Below are positions 1 through 7,973 of a stretch of DNA of 35,620 bases, piece by piece. The stretch is from NCBI GenBank assembly GCA_020881195.1, contig JAJIYL010000061.1, positions 1 through 35,620 on the forward strand, in the 5' to 3' direction. Source of the DNA: Rickettsia endosymbiont of Pseudomimeciton antennatum. Its GTDB lineage: Bacteria > Pseudomonadota > Alphaproteobacteria > Rickettsiales > Rickettsiaceae. Position numbers and translations under genes: made by a program. The notes beneath the pieces were generated by a model. The model saw nothing but the letters and a program-made list of their open reading frames with translations, did no database searches and was not told where the DNA came from. The first letter of the stretch is position 1, and each line of letters starts with the position of its first letter.

Positions 1-87
1 TGCAACAATTGTTTTACCATTTTTATCTACACCGTGAATTTGAAAAATTCTTTTTGCAATATCTATACCAATTGTGGTAACTTCCAT
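1..87 (-). CDS. IS110-family transposase, N-terminal fragment cut by window edge
   Basis: On the minus strand an ATG at 87-85 opens a frame that runs off the left edge after 29 codons. The peptide starts MEVTTIGIDIAKRIFQIHG, the typical opening of IS110-family (DEDD) transposases; the GIDIAK stretch carries the first catalytic Asp. A strong Shine-Dalgarno (AAGGAGAC) lies just upstream at about 92-99. IS110 enzymes act at the DNA level and use a structured RNA encoded in the non-coding end of the element; for the IS110 subgroup that RNA lies 5' of the gene, here just to the right of 87. Only the first 29 residues are visible, so intactness cannot be judged. Confidence 0.8.
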   Translation of the reverse strand, partial: MEVTTIGIDIAKRIFQIHGVDKNGKTIVA

Positions 88-108
88 ATGGGTCTCCTTA
101 TTGTTGTT

Positions 109-129
109 TAGGATTCATTTCCTATCCTA
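109..129 (-). other. Small hairpin in leader of the IS110 transposase
   Basis: TAGGAT at 109-114 is the reverse complement of ATCCTA at 124-129, giving a 6-bp stem with a 9-nt loop, 22 bases upstream of the transposase start. It may belong to the insertion-sequence end or its guide RNA. The stem is short, so this is tentative. Confidence 0.3.
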
Positions 130-192
130 GAAGATTAGCATCTGCTTCTCATTCTGTATATAGGGTAGGTCCATACCATTATTTCTAATCAC

Positions 193-280
193 TTTCCTGG
201 ATTGCTTCGTCGACCTAACTCGCTCCTCGCTAATAGACATCTTGTACTTATAACCTTTTTTCCGTGAACACTCACATTCA
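193..280 (-). repeat. Rickettsia dispersed repeat, inverted copy of the 3456-3760 family
   Basis: The stretch GGATTGCTTCG...GCTCCTCGCTAATAGAC at about 199-238, followed by CTTGTACTTATAACC and CGTGAACACTCAC, is the reverse-complement counterpart of the unit at 3456-3505 and resembles the inverted unit at 3715-3757. It is non-coding repeat DNA. Reading frames across it are short and incidental. Confidence 0.6.
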
Positions 281-281
281 A

Positions 282-427
282 TAGACTTCTTCGGAAACTC
301 GCTTATGCTGAGGAATTTGTAGGAGACACGGAACGCAAAACCGCAGCGTACATAGATGTACGTAAGGATTTGAGTACCGGCTCGACGCACAAATTACCAG
401 CAGAAGTAGAGTTTCCGAAGAAGTCTA
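282..427. repeat. Palindromic element with 19-bp perfect inverted ends
   Basis: TAGACTTCTTCGGAAACTC at 282-300 is exactly complementary, inverted, to 409-427. Inside, the arms keep pairing imperfectly: TGCTGAGGAATTTGT on the left against the complement of ACAAATTACCAGCA on the right. The whole 146-bp unit would fold into one long hairpin. This is the form of the Rickettsia palindromic elements; the subfamily was not assigned. Confidence 0.6.
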
Positions 428-431
428 ATCT

Positions 432-478
432 ACAACTGTAGTGCTAGGAGGATAGTACCCACAACTGTAGTACTAGGA
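432..478. repeat. Two-copy direct repeat, 29-bp period
   Basis: ACAACTGTAGTGCTAGGA at 432-449 recurs at 461-478 with one change (G to A). It lies between the palindrome and tRNA-Leu. No function is visible. Confidence 0.5.
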
Positions 479-563
479 CAAAAGAAAATTCTGAAATATT
501 ATTTTAGTTTTAATCAAATAACTTATTTACATAGTACAAAGATATAGCTATTTTGTTGACAAA

Positions 564-648
564 GCCTCTGTGGTGGAATGGTAGACACGGTAGACTCAAA
601 ATCTACAGCTCAAAAGGCGTGCTGGTTCAAGTCCGGTCAGAGGTACCA
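564..648 (+). tRNA. tRNA-Leu(CAA)
   Basis: The acceptor strands GCCTCTG (564-570) and CAGAGGT (638-644) pair with one G-U end pair, followed by discriminator A and encoded CCA (646-648). The anticodon stem GTAGA/TCTAC encloses loop CTCAAAA, giving anticodon CAA, which reads UUG leucine codons. A long variable region (about 606-620) marks a class II tRNA, and the T arm GCTGG-TTCAAGT-CCGGT is clear. Confidence 0.93.
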
Positions 649-754
649 ATAAATAACTCTCAAAATCTATGCTAAATAATAATTTTTAAAATAATCTTGT
701 ATAATCCCTGATGTTTCGTGTATAAATTAAGTTTAAAAAACTTGTAATCTTTAT

Positions 755-1513
755 ATGAAATTAGCAAAATTATTATTTTATACAATCACTACCTGCTCGG
801 TTCTATCTAGTTGTGCAAATAAGAAGATGGATGAAGACTTAATTGTGCCAGCTCCTGAACTATACAATAACGGTCTTGTCTTACTGGAAAAGCAGAAATA
901 TTCGAAGGCTGCCGAAGAATTCTCAAGAATTTTTTATCAAGACCCTGGTAATAAAATGACTCCTCAAGCTGAGTTAATGCAGTCATATTCTTTATTTTTA
1001 GCAGGTCAGTATGAGGAAGCGATAGATGTACTGGATAATTTTATTAAGCTTCACCCAATGCACGAAGATATTGCATATGCCTATTACCTGAAGGCACTAT
1101 CCTATTATATGCAAATATCGAATGTACAACTTGATCAATCAAGGACCTTTTTAGCTAAGAAAAGTTTTGAAGATGTTACAACACTTTTCCCAAAAACAAA
1201 ATATTCAATTGATGCAGCTTTAAAAATTGATCTAGTAAATGATCATTTAGCAGGTAAAGAAATGGACGTAGGTCGTTATTATCTCAAACAAAATAACCCT
1301 ATAGCTGCTATTAATAGATTCCAGCTTATTGTCGATAATTACCAAACTACATCACATATACCAGAAGCACTTTATCGCTTAGTGGAAAGTTATTTAATGC
1401 TAGGGCTTAGCAATGAAGCAAAGAAATATGCCGCGGTACTCGGTCATAACTATCCGGACAGTACTTGGTATAAATATTGTTACTTACTAATTAATAACTC
1501 TTTAAAAGAATGA
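755..1513 (+). CDS. bamD: Outer-membrane assembly lipoprotein BamD
   Basis: BamD is the essential lipoprotein of the BAM complex, which inserts beta-barrel proteins into the outer membrane from the periplasmic side. The 252-residue protein starts with a lipoprotein signal peptide, MKLAKLLFYTITTCSVLSSC, ending in lipobox LSSC with Cys20 as the lipidation site. The rest is helical TPR-type sequence: GLVLLEKQKYSKAAEEFSRI, then SLFLAGQYEEAIDVLDNF, then a C-terminal block that includes NNPIAAINRFQLIVDNYQTT, as in the YfiO/ComL family. Length is normal. No strong Shine-Dalgarno precedes the ATG, common in this AT-rich genome. recN follows after 6 bp, so the two are probably cotranscribed. Confidence 0.92.
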   Translation: MKLAKLLFYTITTCSVLSSCANKKMDEDLIVPAPELYNNGLVLLEKQKYSKAAEEFSRIFYQDPGNKMTPQAELMQSYSLFLAGQYEEAIDVLDNFIKLHPMHEDIAYAYYLKALSYYMQISNVQLDQSRTFLAKKSFEDVTTLFPKTKYSIDAALKIDLVNDHLAGKEMDVGRYYLKQNNPIAAINRFQLIVDNYQTTSHIPEALYRLVESYLMLGLSNEAKKYAAVLGHNYPDSTWYKYCYLLINNSLKE

Positions 1514-1519
1514 AATATA

Positions 1520-3277
1520 ATGTTACAAAGTCTTTCGGTTAAGAATTTTATTCTGATAGACGAATTGGAAATAGAGTTTGAAAAGGGGCTATGTGTAATT
1601 ACTGGAGAAACTGGGGCTGGTAAGTCTGTCTTGCTAGATGCAATCTTGTTCTCTTTAGGTAACAAATTTTCTGATAATGTAATAAAACATGGGTGCGATT
1701 ATTGTTCGGTTGCTACGACATTCACTCTCAATAATGATTTAAAAAAGCTTTTGCAACAATTTAATATTGAGTATGACCAAGAGTTACTAATAAAACGCAT
1801 CCAAAAATCTAACAACCGCAAAAAATTTCTTATCAATGATCAAGTAGTGACGGTAAATACCTTGCAACAAGTAGCAGATTATTTATTTGAACTTCATGGG
1901 CAAAACAGTCATACTTCCCTTCTTACTCCTTCCTCTCATATTAACATTCTAGACGATTATGGAGAGCTGCTAAATTTAAGAGCTGAATTATCAAAGCATT
2001 TCGATATTTTACAGGCAACTACTAAAGAAATCAATAAAGTTACCAGAGATAAAAATACTATAGAACAAGAAATAGATTATTTAACTTTTGTAACCAAGGA
2101 ATTAAAAACTCTTGATTATCAAGCAGGAGAAGAAGAAAAACTTGTTACTATAAGACGTAGTTTACAAAATCGTGATAAAGAAATACAAGTAACTCAAGAT
2201 ATATTATCACATCTTGAATCCCCTGAAATTAATAAATCAATTAATAATGCTCAACGATTGATAAACCGTAACTTACGGCAAAATGAGGAATTTGCCTCTA
2301 TTTCATTAAATTTAGATGATTGCTATAATAGCCTAGAAGAAGCACGTATAAAATTACAGAGCATTATTAATAACTTTGATAGAAATGAATTTAACTTAGA
2401 TGAAGTAGAAGAAAGGCTATTTAAAATCCGTGATATAGCACGAAAATATAATATTTCTTGCGATAAAATACCTGAATTTCTTGATAATTCTAACCAACAA
2501 TTAAATATTCTTAAGAATAAAATCAATAATGTTAAAACATTAGATATTAATGAGCAAGCAGAATATAAAAAATATTTTGAGCTAGCTGAAACTTTATCAT
2601 ATAAGCGTTCTATTAGTGCAAAGAACCTGGAGCTAGCTGTACAAAGAGAGCTTGAACAACTTAAAATGGAAAAGGCAATTTTTAAAGTAGAAATAGTACC
2701 TAAAAATAATCCTGCTAACAACCAAGCTAATAGTAAAAATTTTGCAGAACTAAACATGAGCGAGGAGTTTTTAGAAGAAATTAACCAAAAACCGGAAAGC
2801 AGAACTAATCAGATGCTGTTATGTAAGATGTCTGATGGTATTGATAATATACGTTTCGTTGCCTCAACAAATCCAGGCATGCAACTTGCACCTATTGATA
2901 AAATTGCTTCTGGTGGCGAATTATCAAGGTTTATGTTAGCCATAAAAACCTGTCTTTTTGATAAATCACTCAAAGACACTATTATTTTTGATGAAATAGA
3001 TACAGGAATTGGTGGTATCGTGGCCGATAAAGTAGGAGAAAAACTTAAAAAACTTAGCTCTGTTGCCCAAGTGATAGTCATTACTCACCAACCTCAAGTA
3101 GCAGGCAAGGCGGATCAGCATATTATTGTCAATAAACTACAATTGGATAAAACCACTACAATTACTGTAAAAAGCCTAAATCTCCAGGAGAGACAAGCTG
3201 AACTTGCTCGCATGATCTCAGGAAAATCCATCACCGATGCGAGCTTAAAAGCAGCTAAAGAATTGCTTAAGCCTTAG
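1520..3277 (+). CDS. recN: DNA repair protein RecN
   Basis: RecN is an SMC-like ATPase that acts at DNA double-strand breaks in recombinational repair. The 585-residue protein has the expected order: N-terminal P-loop GETGAGKS (residues 29-36), a long coiled-coil middle rich in charged heptads (about 150-400), the ABC signature SGGELSR (464-470), Walker B IIFDEID (488-494) and the switch region ITHQPQVAGKAD. It is slightly longer than typical RecN (about 550), with an Asn/Lys/Glu-rich stretch around residues 395-425 that may be extra. It starts 6 bp after bamD. The stop codon is also the first bases of a 167-bp palindromic element, so the last codons of recN abut that insertion. Confidence 0.95.
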   Translation: MLQSLSVKNFILIDELEIEFEKGLCVITGETGAGKSVLLDAILFSLGNKFSDNVIKHGCDYCSVATTFTLNNDLKKLLQQFNIEYDQELLIKRIQKSNNRKKFLINDQVVTVNTLQQVADYLFELHGQNSHTSLLTPSSHINILDDYGELLNLRAELSKHFDILQATTKEINKVTRDKNTIEQEIDYLTFVTKELKTLDYQAGEEEKLVTIRRSLQNRDKEIQVTQDILSHLESPEINKSINNAQRLINRNLRQNEEFASISLNLDDCYNSLEEARIKLQSIINNFDRNEFNLDEVEERLFKIRDIARKYNISCDKIPEFLDNSNQQLNILKNKINNVKTLDINEQAEYKKYFELAETLSYKRSISAKNLELAVQRELEQLKMEKAIFKVEIVPKNNPANNQANSKNFAELNMSEEFLEEINQKPESRTNQMLLCKMSDGIDNIRFVASTNPGMQLAPIDKIASGGELSRFMLAIKTCLFDKSLKDTIIFDEIDTGIGGIVADKVGEKLKKLSSVAQVIVITHQPQVAGKADQHIIVNKLQLDKTTTITVKSLNLQERQAELARMISGKSITDASLKAAKELLKP

Positions 3278-3441
3278 GAGGTTTCCTGCAATAACTAAAG
3301 TAATTCTATATTTGGCTCTTTTTGGCTGCGAATAAACATGATTTTCTTGAAATAGGTACACTATTCCTTCAAAAATCATACTTATTCTCGCCAAAAAATA
3401 GCTCAAAATATAATTAATTAGTTATCGCAGGAAACCTCCTA
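3275..3441. repeat. Long near-perfect palindromic element overlapping recN stop
   Basis: The left arm TAGGAGGTTTCCTGC (3275-3289) is the exact inverse complement of 3427-3441. The arms continue as AATAACTAA against TTAGTTATC with one mismatch, then imperfectly to the centre (TTTGGCTCTTTTTGGCTGCG against CGCCAAAAAATAGCTC, and ACATGATTTTC against AAAATCATAC). The transcript would form a single 167-nt hairpin. It probably serves as the 3' end structure of the bamD-recN transcript. The form fits a Rickettsia palindromic element. Confidence 0.7.
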
Positions 3442-3455
3442 GGTGATGCACACAA

Positions 3456-3760
3456 GTGAGTGTTCACGAAAAAAAGTTAAAGTACAAAACGTCATTGCGA
3501 GGAGCCGCTTTGCGGCGACGCGGCAATCCACTCGCCAAGCGTCATTGCGAGGAGGCGTAAGCCTCCGAAGCAATCCAGGAAAGTGAGCGTTACAGAAAAA
3601 AAATTAACATACAAGACGTCATGGCTCAGAGCTGCTTTGCGGCGACGCGGCAATCCACTCGCCAAGCGTCTATTAGCGAGACCACGTAGTGGTCGTGGCA
3701 ATCCATTATTTTTGTTGGATTGCTTCGCCACTAAAGTAGCTCCTCGCTAATAGACGCTTG
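3456..3760. repeat. Cluster of dispersed stem-loop repeats
   Basis: Related short units follow one another. GTCATTGCGAGGAG...GCAATCCA occurs at 3491-3530 and 3541-3577, and more divergently at 3617-3657. 3667-3705 and the inverted 3715-3757 are further relatives. A longer unit opening with GTGAG and an A-run repeats at 3456 and 3583 (127-bp period). CAAGCGTCTATTAGCGAG at 3663-3680 is a perfect 18-bp inverse of 3743-3760. Each unit carries its own GC-rich stem (for example GCCGCTTTGCGGC). The cluster fills the gap between convergent recN and rplS, where it may stop transcription in both directions. It is not coding and not a CRISPR array. Confidence 0.65.
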
Positions 3761-3821
3761 ACGATCAGATTTTTTTATTCATCACAAGAAAATAGTAAAA
3801 ATATGGTACTATGACCTTATC

Positions 3822-4247
3822 TTAAGCAACCGCATTTTTCTTATTTACTTTTTTAGTATTTACTTGCAGTTTTTCTTTAATTCTAGCTGCTTTACCACTT
3901 AGATTTCTTAGGTAATAGAGTTTAGCACGACGTACTACACCATATTTTACAACTTCAATCGAATGTACCATTGGTGAGAAAATCATAAATCTTCTTTCTA
4001 CACCTTCACCATGGCTGACCTTACGAACTACACAAGAAGAGGCAACTCCACTATTCCTTCTAGCAATTACCACACCTTCATATGCTTGCAGTCTCTCTAA
4101 CAATTTTTCTTTGCCATCTTTCTCAACTGTTCGGTCAATTATCTTTACAGTAACCTTTACAGTATCTCCTACCTTAAAATCAGGGATCTTTTTATTTTCC
4201 GTTAGTTTCACAATTTGCTGTTGTTCAAATTGTTCAATAATATTCAT
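3822..4247 (-). CDS. rplS: 50S ribosomal protein L19
   Basis: L19 sits at the 30S-50S interface of the ribosome. The 141-residue protein carries the family core: [13 protein letters not shown] near residue 25, [37 protein letters not shown] and [20 protein letters not shown], with the usual basic C-terminal tail. Its start lies 4 bp after the trmD stop, the conserved trmD-rplS order, so it is translated from the same mRNA. No clear intrinsic terminator follows; the repeat cluster at 3456-3760 is the only structured DNA downstream. Confidence 0.96.
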   Translation of the reverse strand: MNIIEQFEQQQIVKLTENKKIPDFKVGDTVKVTVKIIDRTVEKDGKEKLLERLQAYEGVVIARRNSGVASSCVVRKVSHGEGVERRFMIFSPMVHSIEVVKYGVVRRAKLYYLRNLSGKAARIKEKLQVNTKKVNKKNAVA

Positions 4248-4251
4248 CGCT

Positions 4252-4962
4252 TTAAACTCCTATAAATTTTAATAAATCCGGTCTACGTTTTTTAGTAATC
4301 TCCATAGACTGATTACTTTTCCAATCTCTAATTAACTGATGATTACCAGACAACAAAACACTCGGAACTTCTCTGTCTTTCCATTTTACCGGTCTTGTAT
4401 ATAAGGGGCATTCAAGTAACCCGGCAAACTCGCCATTTCTCTCAAAAGACTCTGATTGCAATGTATCTTGATTTACTAATACATTCGGAAGTAATCTAAT
4501 CAAGCAATCAAGAATAGCCAGAGCTGCCACCTCGCCACCAGATAAAATATAATCCCCTATACTAATTTCTCTAACATTATACTCTTCAATTATACGTTCG
4601 TCAATCCCTTCAAATCGACCACATAAAATTATTATTTGTTTTTCTTGTATAATTTCATGAGCAATATTTTGGTTAAATAGCTTTCCCCTTGGTGATGGAT
4701 AATATATTGGGCCATTAGGGTTTGAAGACAACACATTATCTAGACAACTGCCAAGCACATCTGGACGCATTATTAGCCCGCTACCACCACCATAAGCCTC
4801 ATCGTCAACATTTTTATGCTTAGTTAACCCGAAATCTTTTATATTAACCACATTATAAGACCAAATACCTTTTTTTAAGGCTTGACCTGCAAGGGAATAT
4901 TGTAAAGACCCAGGAAACATCTCTGGAAATATGGTTAATATTGATGCGTGTAATGCAGGCAT
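4252..4962 (-). CDS. trmD: tRNA (guanine-N1)-methyltransferase TrmD
   Basis: TrmD methylates G37 next to the anticodon using S-adenosylmethionine and prevents +1 frameshifting. Family motifs are all present: [13 protein letters not shown] at the start, [25 protein letters not shown], and the knotted SAM site [16 protein letters not shown]...[12 protein letters not shown], then [19 protein letters not shown]. The frame stays open upstream to a TTG at 5040, but the ATG at 4962 is chosen because homologs begin near here and the putative promoter (-35 at 5035-5040, -10 at 5011-5016) overlaps the longer N-terminus. That gives 236 residues, the usual length. rplS follows after 4 bp. tRNA-Pro(TGG), at 5084 on the other strand, reads some of the tRNAs this enzyme modifies. 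Confidence 0.94.
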   Translation of the reverse strand: MPALHASILTIFPEMFPGSLQYSLAGQALKKGIWSYNVVNIKDFGLTKHKNVDDEAYGGGSGLIMRPDVLGSCLDNVLSSNPNGPIYYPSPRGKLFNQNIAHEIIQEKQIIILCGRFEGIDERIIEEYNVREISIGDYILSGGEVAALAILDCLIRLLPNVLVNQDTLQSESFERNGEFAGLLECPLYTRPVKWKDREVPSVLLSGNHQLIRDWKSNQSMEITKKRRPDLLKFIGV

Positions 4963-5010
4963 TTTATAAATATGATGAATTTTTAAAACAAAAAAATTGA
5001 TTTGACTTGT

Positions 5011-5040
5011 ATTATAGTCTATATAATTAAACAATATCAA
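5011..5040 (-). promoter_or_regulatory. Sigma-70-type promoter of trmD-rplS
   Basis: On the minus strand TTGATA (5035-5040) and TATAAT (5011-5016) are separated by 18 bp. Transcription would start near 5004, leaving a leader of about 40 nt before the trmD ATG at 4962. The perfect -10 and 5/6 -35 make this the clearest promoter in the window. Confidence 0.7.
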
Positions 5041-5083
5041 TCTACTAATACTTAGTACTAGTGCTTAATTTTTATCATTTGTT

Positions 5084-5160
5084 CGGGGCATAGCGCAGTC
5101 TGGTAGCGCATCTGCTTTGGGAGCAGAGGGTCGGGAGTTCAAATCTCTCTGCCCCGACCA
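5084..5160 (+). tRNA. tRNA-Pro(TGG)
   Basis: Acceptor CGGGGCA (5084-5090) pairs fully with TGCCCCG (5150-5156), followed by A and encoded CCA. The anticodon stem TCTGC/GCAGA encloses TTTGGGA, giving anticodon TGG. The T arm contains GTTCAAAT. The gene is the last core locus before accessory DNA, a position typical for integrating elements, but no second copy of its 3' end was seen in the window. Confidence 0.95.
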
Positions 5161-5207
5161 TATACTTATTACCCTTCCAGGGATTCTATAATTTCATAAA
5201 GCAATCC

Positions 5208-5254
5208 ATATGCTCCCTATATGCTCCTTACGAGTTAGGAAATAAGGAGTATAT
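5208..5254. promoter_or_regulatory. Iteron-like repeats before the initiator-like gene
   Basis: ATATGCTCC occurs at 5208-5216 and again at 5219-5227, 11 bp apart (about one helical turn). The second copy extended to CTTA forms a 12-bp inverted repeat with TAAGGAGTATAT at 5243-5254 (one mismatch). Three related half-sites just upstream of a replication-initiator-like gene are what an autoregulatory operator or small iteron array looks like. This is inference from pattern only. Confidence 0.4.
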
Positions 5255-5299
5255 TTGCTCTCAACCCCTCTTTAGTACTGGTGTTCAGCTGGAGGGATT

Positions 5300-6958
5300 A
5301 TGCAACAAATAGTCAACTCTTCCTCCATCCCTACCGATATTGGTGCTAATAATACTGACAATGATACTATTGTCTATAATTTTGTTGGTAATTTTGTGCC
5401 ACCTGAGTGGTTTGATCTTAGAACTAGTTGTGGTAAGATTTTAAGTAAAACTGCCCGTCAACTGCTGTCTTTAATAGTGTTTCGTTTGCAAGTTTATCAT
5501 GATAACAACATCGATGAACTACAAGAAAGTTATTATTTTTTCGAACAAGAACTTAAACTATGTCAAAGACGTATTAGGCAATGTATGCTTGAATTACAAG
5601 ATGGTGGCTTTATTCATCTTTATCTAGCCACAATAGTCAAACATAAAATCAAATGTCGTAATACCCCATGCATAAAATTGGCAAAAAATTTTCAGCATTA
5701 CACGAAAAAATTTTTTGGTAAAAGCGAAGATAATTTCGGCTCAACTCGAAAAAATTTTCAACCAGACAATATTATAGATAATAATAATAAATATAATAAA
5801 TCTAGATCTAGCGAATCGGTTGTTTTAAAAAATGTTGTTGATAAAGATGATCCAGGGTTGGATTACACCCAAAACCAGCTGCAAGAGAAAAGCTTGCAGC
5901 CTGAAGAGATGCAAATAGAAGAGAGAATAGATGAAGCTAAGGATATTGTTGAAGGTGCTGTACTAGGTGCAGTACCGCTCTGCACAGCCTTAACAAAACT
6001 TACAGAAAAGTTTTTTGTAACAACTGAATTGGTAACATCAAATTCCTCTAAGGCGAAAGTATCAGATAACAGTAAGCCTGATAATAATAAGGGCTGGTTC
6101 AAGAGAAAGAAATTAGTTGATTTTTATCCACTAATAGAGGAAGACGCTGATTTACTCCAGTTGAGATCAAACCGAGAATTTAACTTAGCTTTTATTAATA
6201 AACTATTGCTAAAACTAGCGGAGCAATACCCTAATCATCATTTTTGTAACAAAAAAGTGGTATTGAACTATATGGCTAAAACTTTAGCATATGAATTGCG
6301 GGATAGTAGCAAAGTTAATCACGATAATTTTCAGTTTAAATCTAACGATGAAAATACACTTAAAAAGCGATATTTAAAAAAGATTAAGAATAGTACAAAT
6401 ACCGGCAGGCATGCCAAATTAAAGCGTAAGTTAGCAGGAGTTTTTGACCATGATATTGCCTATGAGTTATTAACTAGTTGTGCATTTGGTTCAGTAATGC
6501 AAGATGAACAATATCAGATAAAGCTGTTAAAGGATATTTCTTTGTCAGAACATATTAAAGCTAAGATATTAGAACAAGTACAAGCAGTATATGGTCATAA
6601 GGTAAAGCAGTTACAAATCATACCATTTACCCCCACTATGATGGCAAAACAACAAGCCAAAAGAGAAAAAGTACTTGCAGATGGGGAGAAACCTTACATG
6701 CCAGAGCTAAGTCCTGACTTAGTATGGGACAGGATCAGACGATCCCTAATAGCAAGTTACGGGGTTACTGTGGATCAAGTAATATTTAGTAAACTGACAG
6801 TAATAGAGGAAGATCGTATCAACAAGAGAGTAATTCTTAAACCACAGACAGATTTTATTATTTATATGATAACTCGCAGTTATAGAAATATCCTAGAATC
6901 AGCTTTTCAAGCAGAAGGCTTTACTTATGAGCTACTTGCGGTAGATAGAAGTAATTAG
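5300..6958 (+). CDS. Plasmid-type replication initiator-like protein (DnaA N-domain-like C-terminus)
   Basis: This 552-residue protein resembles the DnaA-like replication proteins on Rickettsia plasmids and integrated elements. Residues about 35-110 look like a winged helix (ILSKTARQLLSLIVFRL, then CQRRIRQCMLELQDGGFIHL). A polar, low-complexity linker rich in Asn, Lys and Ser follows (about 130-260), then a basic helical region. The last 80 residues (WDRIRRSLIASYGVTVDQ onward) look like the DnaA domain I fold that binds helicase and regulators. No AAA+ ATPase domain is seen, so it is not chromosomal DnaA. A clear Shine-Dalgarno (GGAGGG) lies 4 bases before the ATG, and iteron-like repeats lie at 5208-5254. 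Its stop abuts the stop of the convergent methylase gene. Family placement is from memory of sequence character, so the role is probable, not shown. Confidence 0.6.
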   Translation: MQQIVNSSSIPTDIGANNTDNDTIVYNFVGNFVPPEWFDLRTSCGKILSKTARQLLSLIVFRLQVYHDNNIDELQESYYFFEQELKLCQRRIRQCMLELQDGGFIHLYLATIVKHKIKCRNTPCIKLAKNFQHYTKKFFGKSEDNFGSTRKNFQPDNIIDNNNKYNKSRSSESVVLKNVVDKDDPGLDYTQNQLQEKSLQPEEMQIEERIDEAKDIVEGAVLGAVPLCTALTKLTEKFFVTTELVTSNSSKAKVSDNSKPDNNKGWFKRKKLVDFYPLIEEDADLLQLRSNREFNLAFINKLLLKLAEQYPNHHFCNKKVVLNYMAKTLAYELRDSSKVNHDNFQFKSNDENTLKKRYLKKIKNSTNTGRHAKLKRKLAGVFDHDIAYELLTSCAFGSVMQDEQYQIKLLKDISLSEHIKAKILEQVQAVYGHKVKQLQIIPFTPTMMAKQQAKREKVLADGEKPYMPELSPDLVWDRIRRSLIASYGVTVDQVIFSKLTVIEEDRINKRVILKPQTDFIIYMITRSYRNILESAFQAEGFTYELLAVDRSN

Positions 6959-7753
6959 TCAATAATTAGTAATAATCACTTCATAAGAGATTTTTCTTTG
7001 TTGCGATATGGAATATTTAATATCTACAGTACGGATATTAAAGTCTTTGTATATATCTCTTATAAAATCAGTATCGCTATTAGAAATCATCGTTTTTACA
7101 CCTTTACTGCCTAGTTCTTTAACAAAGTCCCTAAGTCTGATTTGTTCACTTTGGTCAAATGGTAACATAGTATAGAATTTCTCGCCTGATTGATGATATG
7201 GTGGATCGAAATAAACAAAATCATTTTTCTGTGGTTCAATAAAGGAAAAATCCATGGCGTAAATGGATGTATCCATTAAAAAACTGCTACATTGTTTTAG
7301 CTTTTCATCAATGTCAGATGTGCCATATTTTTTAGTAGAAAAACATAGTGCCAACTTCCCATCTTTCTTTAGTCGATATATGCTTTTAAAAGCGTACCTA
7401 GTGAGATATATGAACCTTGCGGTGATTTTGTTGGGATCGTTGGTATTATTATTTCTAACTTGGTAGTAATATTCTTTTGAATGATTTTCTTTATGTTCCT
7501 TCAGTAATTTACTCACTGTAGTTGGATCTTTTTTAACACTATTATAGCTAGTAACTAAATCAAGATTAATATCAGACAAAAAGCATTTGTTGAACATGGG
7601 TCTTACTTGAAAAAATAGTGCACCTCCACCAAGGAATGGCTCGTAATAATTATTTAATCCTGAGGGGATATGTTCAATTAATTTATCAGTAATTTTTCTT
7701 TTACCACCGACCCAGTGTAAAAATGGTTGTGGTTTATTGGTAACGGATAACAT
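6959..7753 (-). CDS. DNA adenine methylase, Dam/D12 class
   Basis: This enzyme transfers a methyl group from S-adenosylmethionine to adenine N6 in a short DNA site. Seen in order: FLHWVGGKRK near the N-terminus, SAM-binding EPFLGGGALFF (38-48), catalytic DPPY (183-186) and the conserved ending YEVIITNY. The 264-residue length is standard for Dam/DpnII-type enzymes. The frame extends to a TTG at 7783, but that codon lies about two bases from a TATAAT box (7784-7789, minus strand), so the ATG at 7753 is preferred. No restriction partner is adjacent, so it is an orphan methylase here; the target could be GATC but cannot be read from sequence. Its stop touches that of the convergent initiator-like gene. 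Confidence 0.88.
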   Translation of the reverse strand: MLSVTNKPQPFLHWVGGKRKITDKLIEHIPSGLNNYYEPFLGGGALFFQVRPMFNKCFLSDINLDLVTSYNSVKKDPTTVSKLLKEHKENHSKEYYYQVRNNNTNDPNKITARFIYLTRYAFKSIYRLKKDGKLALCFSTKKYGTSDIDEKLKQCSSFLMDTSIYAMDFSFIEPQKNDFVYFDPPYHQSGEKFYTMLPFDQSEQIRLRDFVKELGSKGVKTMISNSDTDFIRDIYKDFNIRTVDIKYSISQQRKISYEVIITNY

Positions 7754-7806
7754 AGCATTACTAGTTAAATATCTTAATGACAAATTATACTATAAAATAA
7801 ACTGTA

Positions 7807-7926
7807 ATGCCAGGTGAAAGTGCTATATTTAAGAGGTTTATGCTATTTTTTCTGATACGATTGATATTTTTGATGTCTCTTTTATACAGCTTTTTAGATA
7901 TATTGGCAGAAATTTGTGCAAAATAG
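7807..7926 (+). CDS. Possible 39-residue hydrophobic peptide
   Basis: An ATG frame in the gap between the methylase and the kinase encodes 39 residues with a central membrane-like stretch (FMLFFLIRLIFLMSLLYSFL) and basic residues before it. Small hydrophobic peptides of this kind include type I toxins and membrane regulators, but no Shine-Dalgarno is visible and no family is recognised. It may be chance in AT-rich DNA or a gene remnant. Confidence 0.22.
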   Translation: MPGESAIFKRFMLFFLIRLIFLMSLLYSFLDILAEICAK

Positions 7927-7973
7927 TGAAGAATGCTCTGTACTCCTCAGAAAAAGGGTGATAAGTGTGGTGG

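Noticed and set aside
127..390. 87-codon minus-strand frame
   Set aside because: It runs through two repeat elements (193-280 and 282-427) and has no protein-like pattern; incidental.
3492..3731. 79-codon minus-strand frame
   Set aside because: It lies wholly within the stem-loop repeat cluster and its peptide only reflects the repeat units.
3490..3760. CRISPR-like appearance of short repeated units
   Set aside because: Units vary in spacing, orientation and sequence, carry internal stems, and no cas genes are near.
4963..5040. N-terminal extension of TrmD from a TTG at 5040
   Set aside because: It overlaps the predicted -35 and -10 boxes and is absent from the family; the ATG at 4962 fits better.
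5130..5160. tRNA-Pro 3' end as an att site with a second copy
   Set aside because: No repeat of this sequence was found elsewhere in the window.
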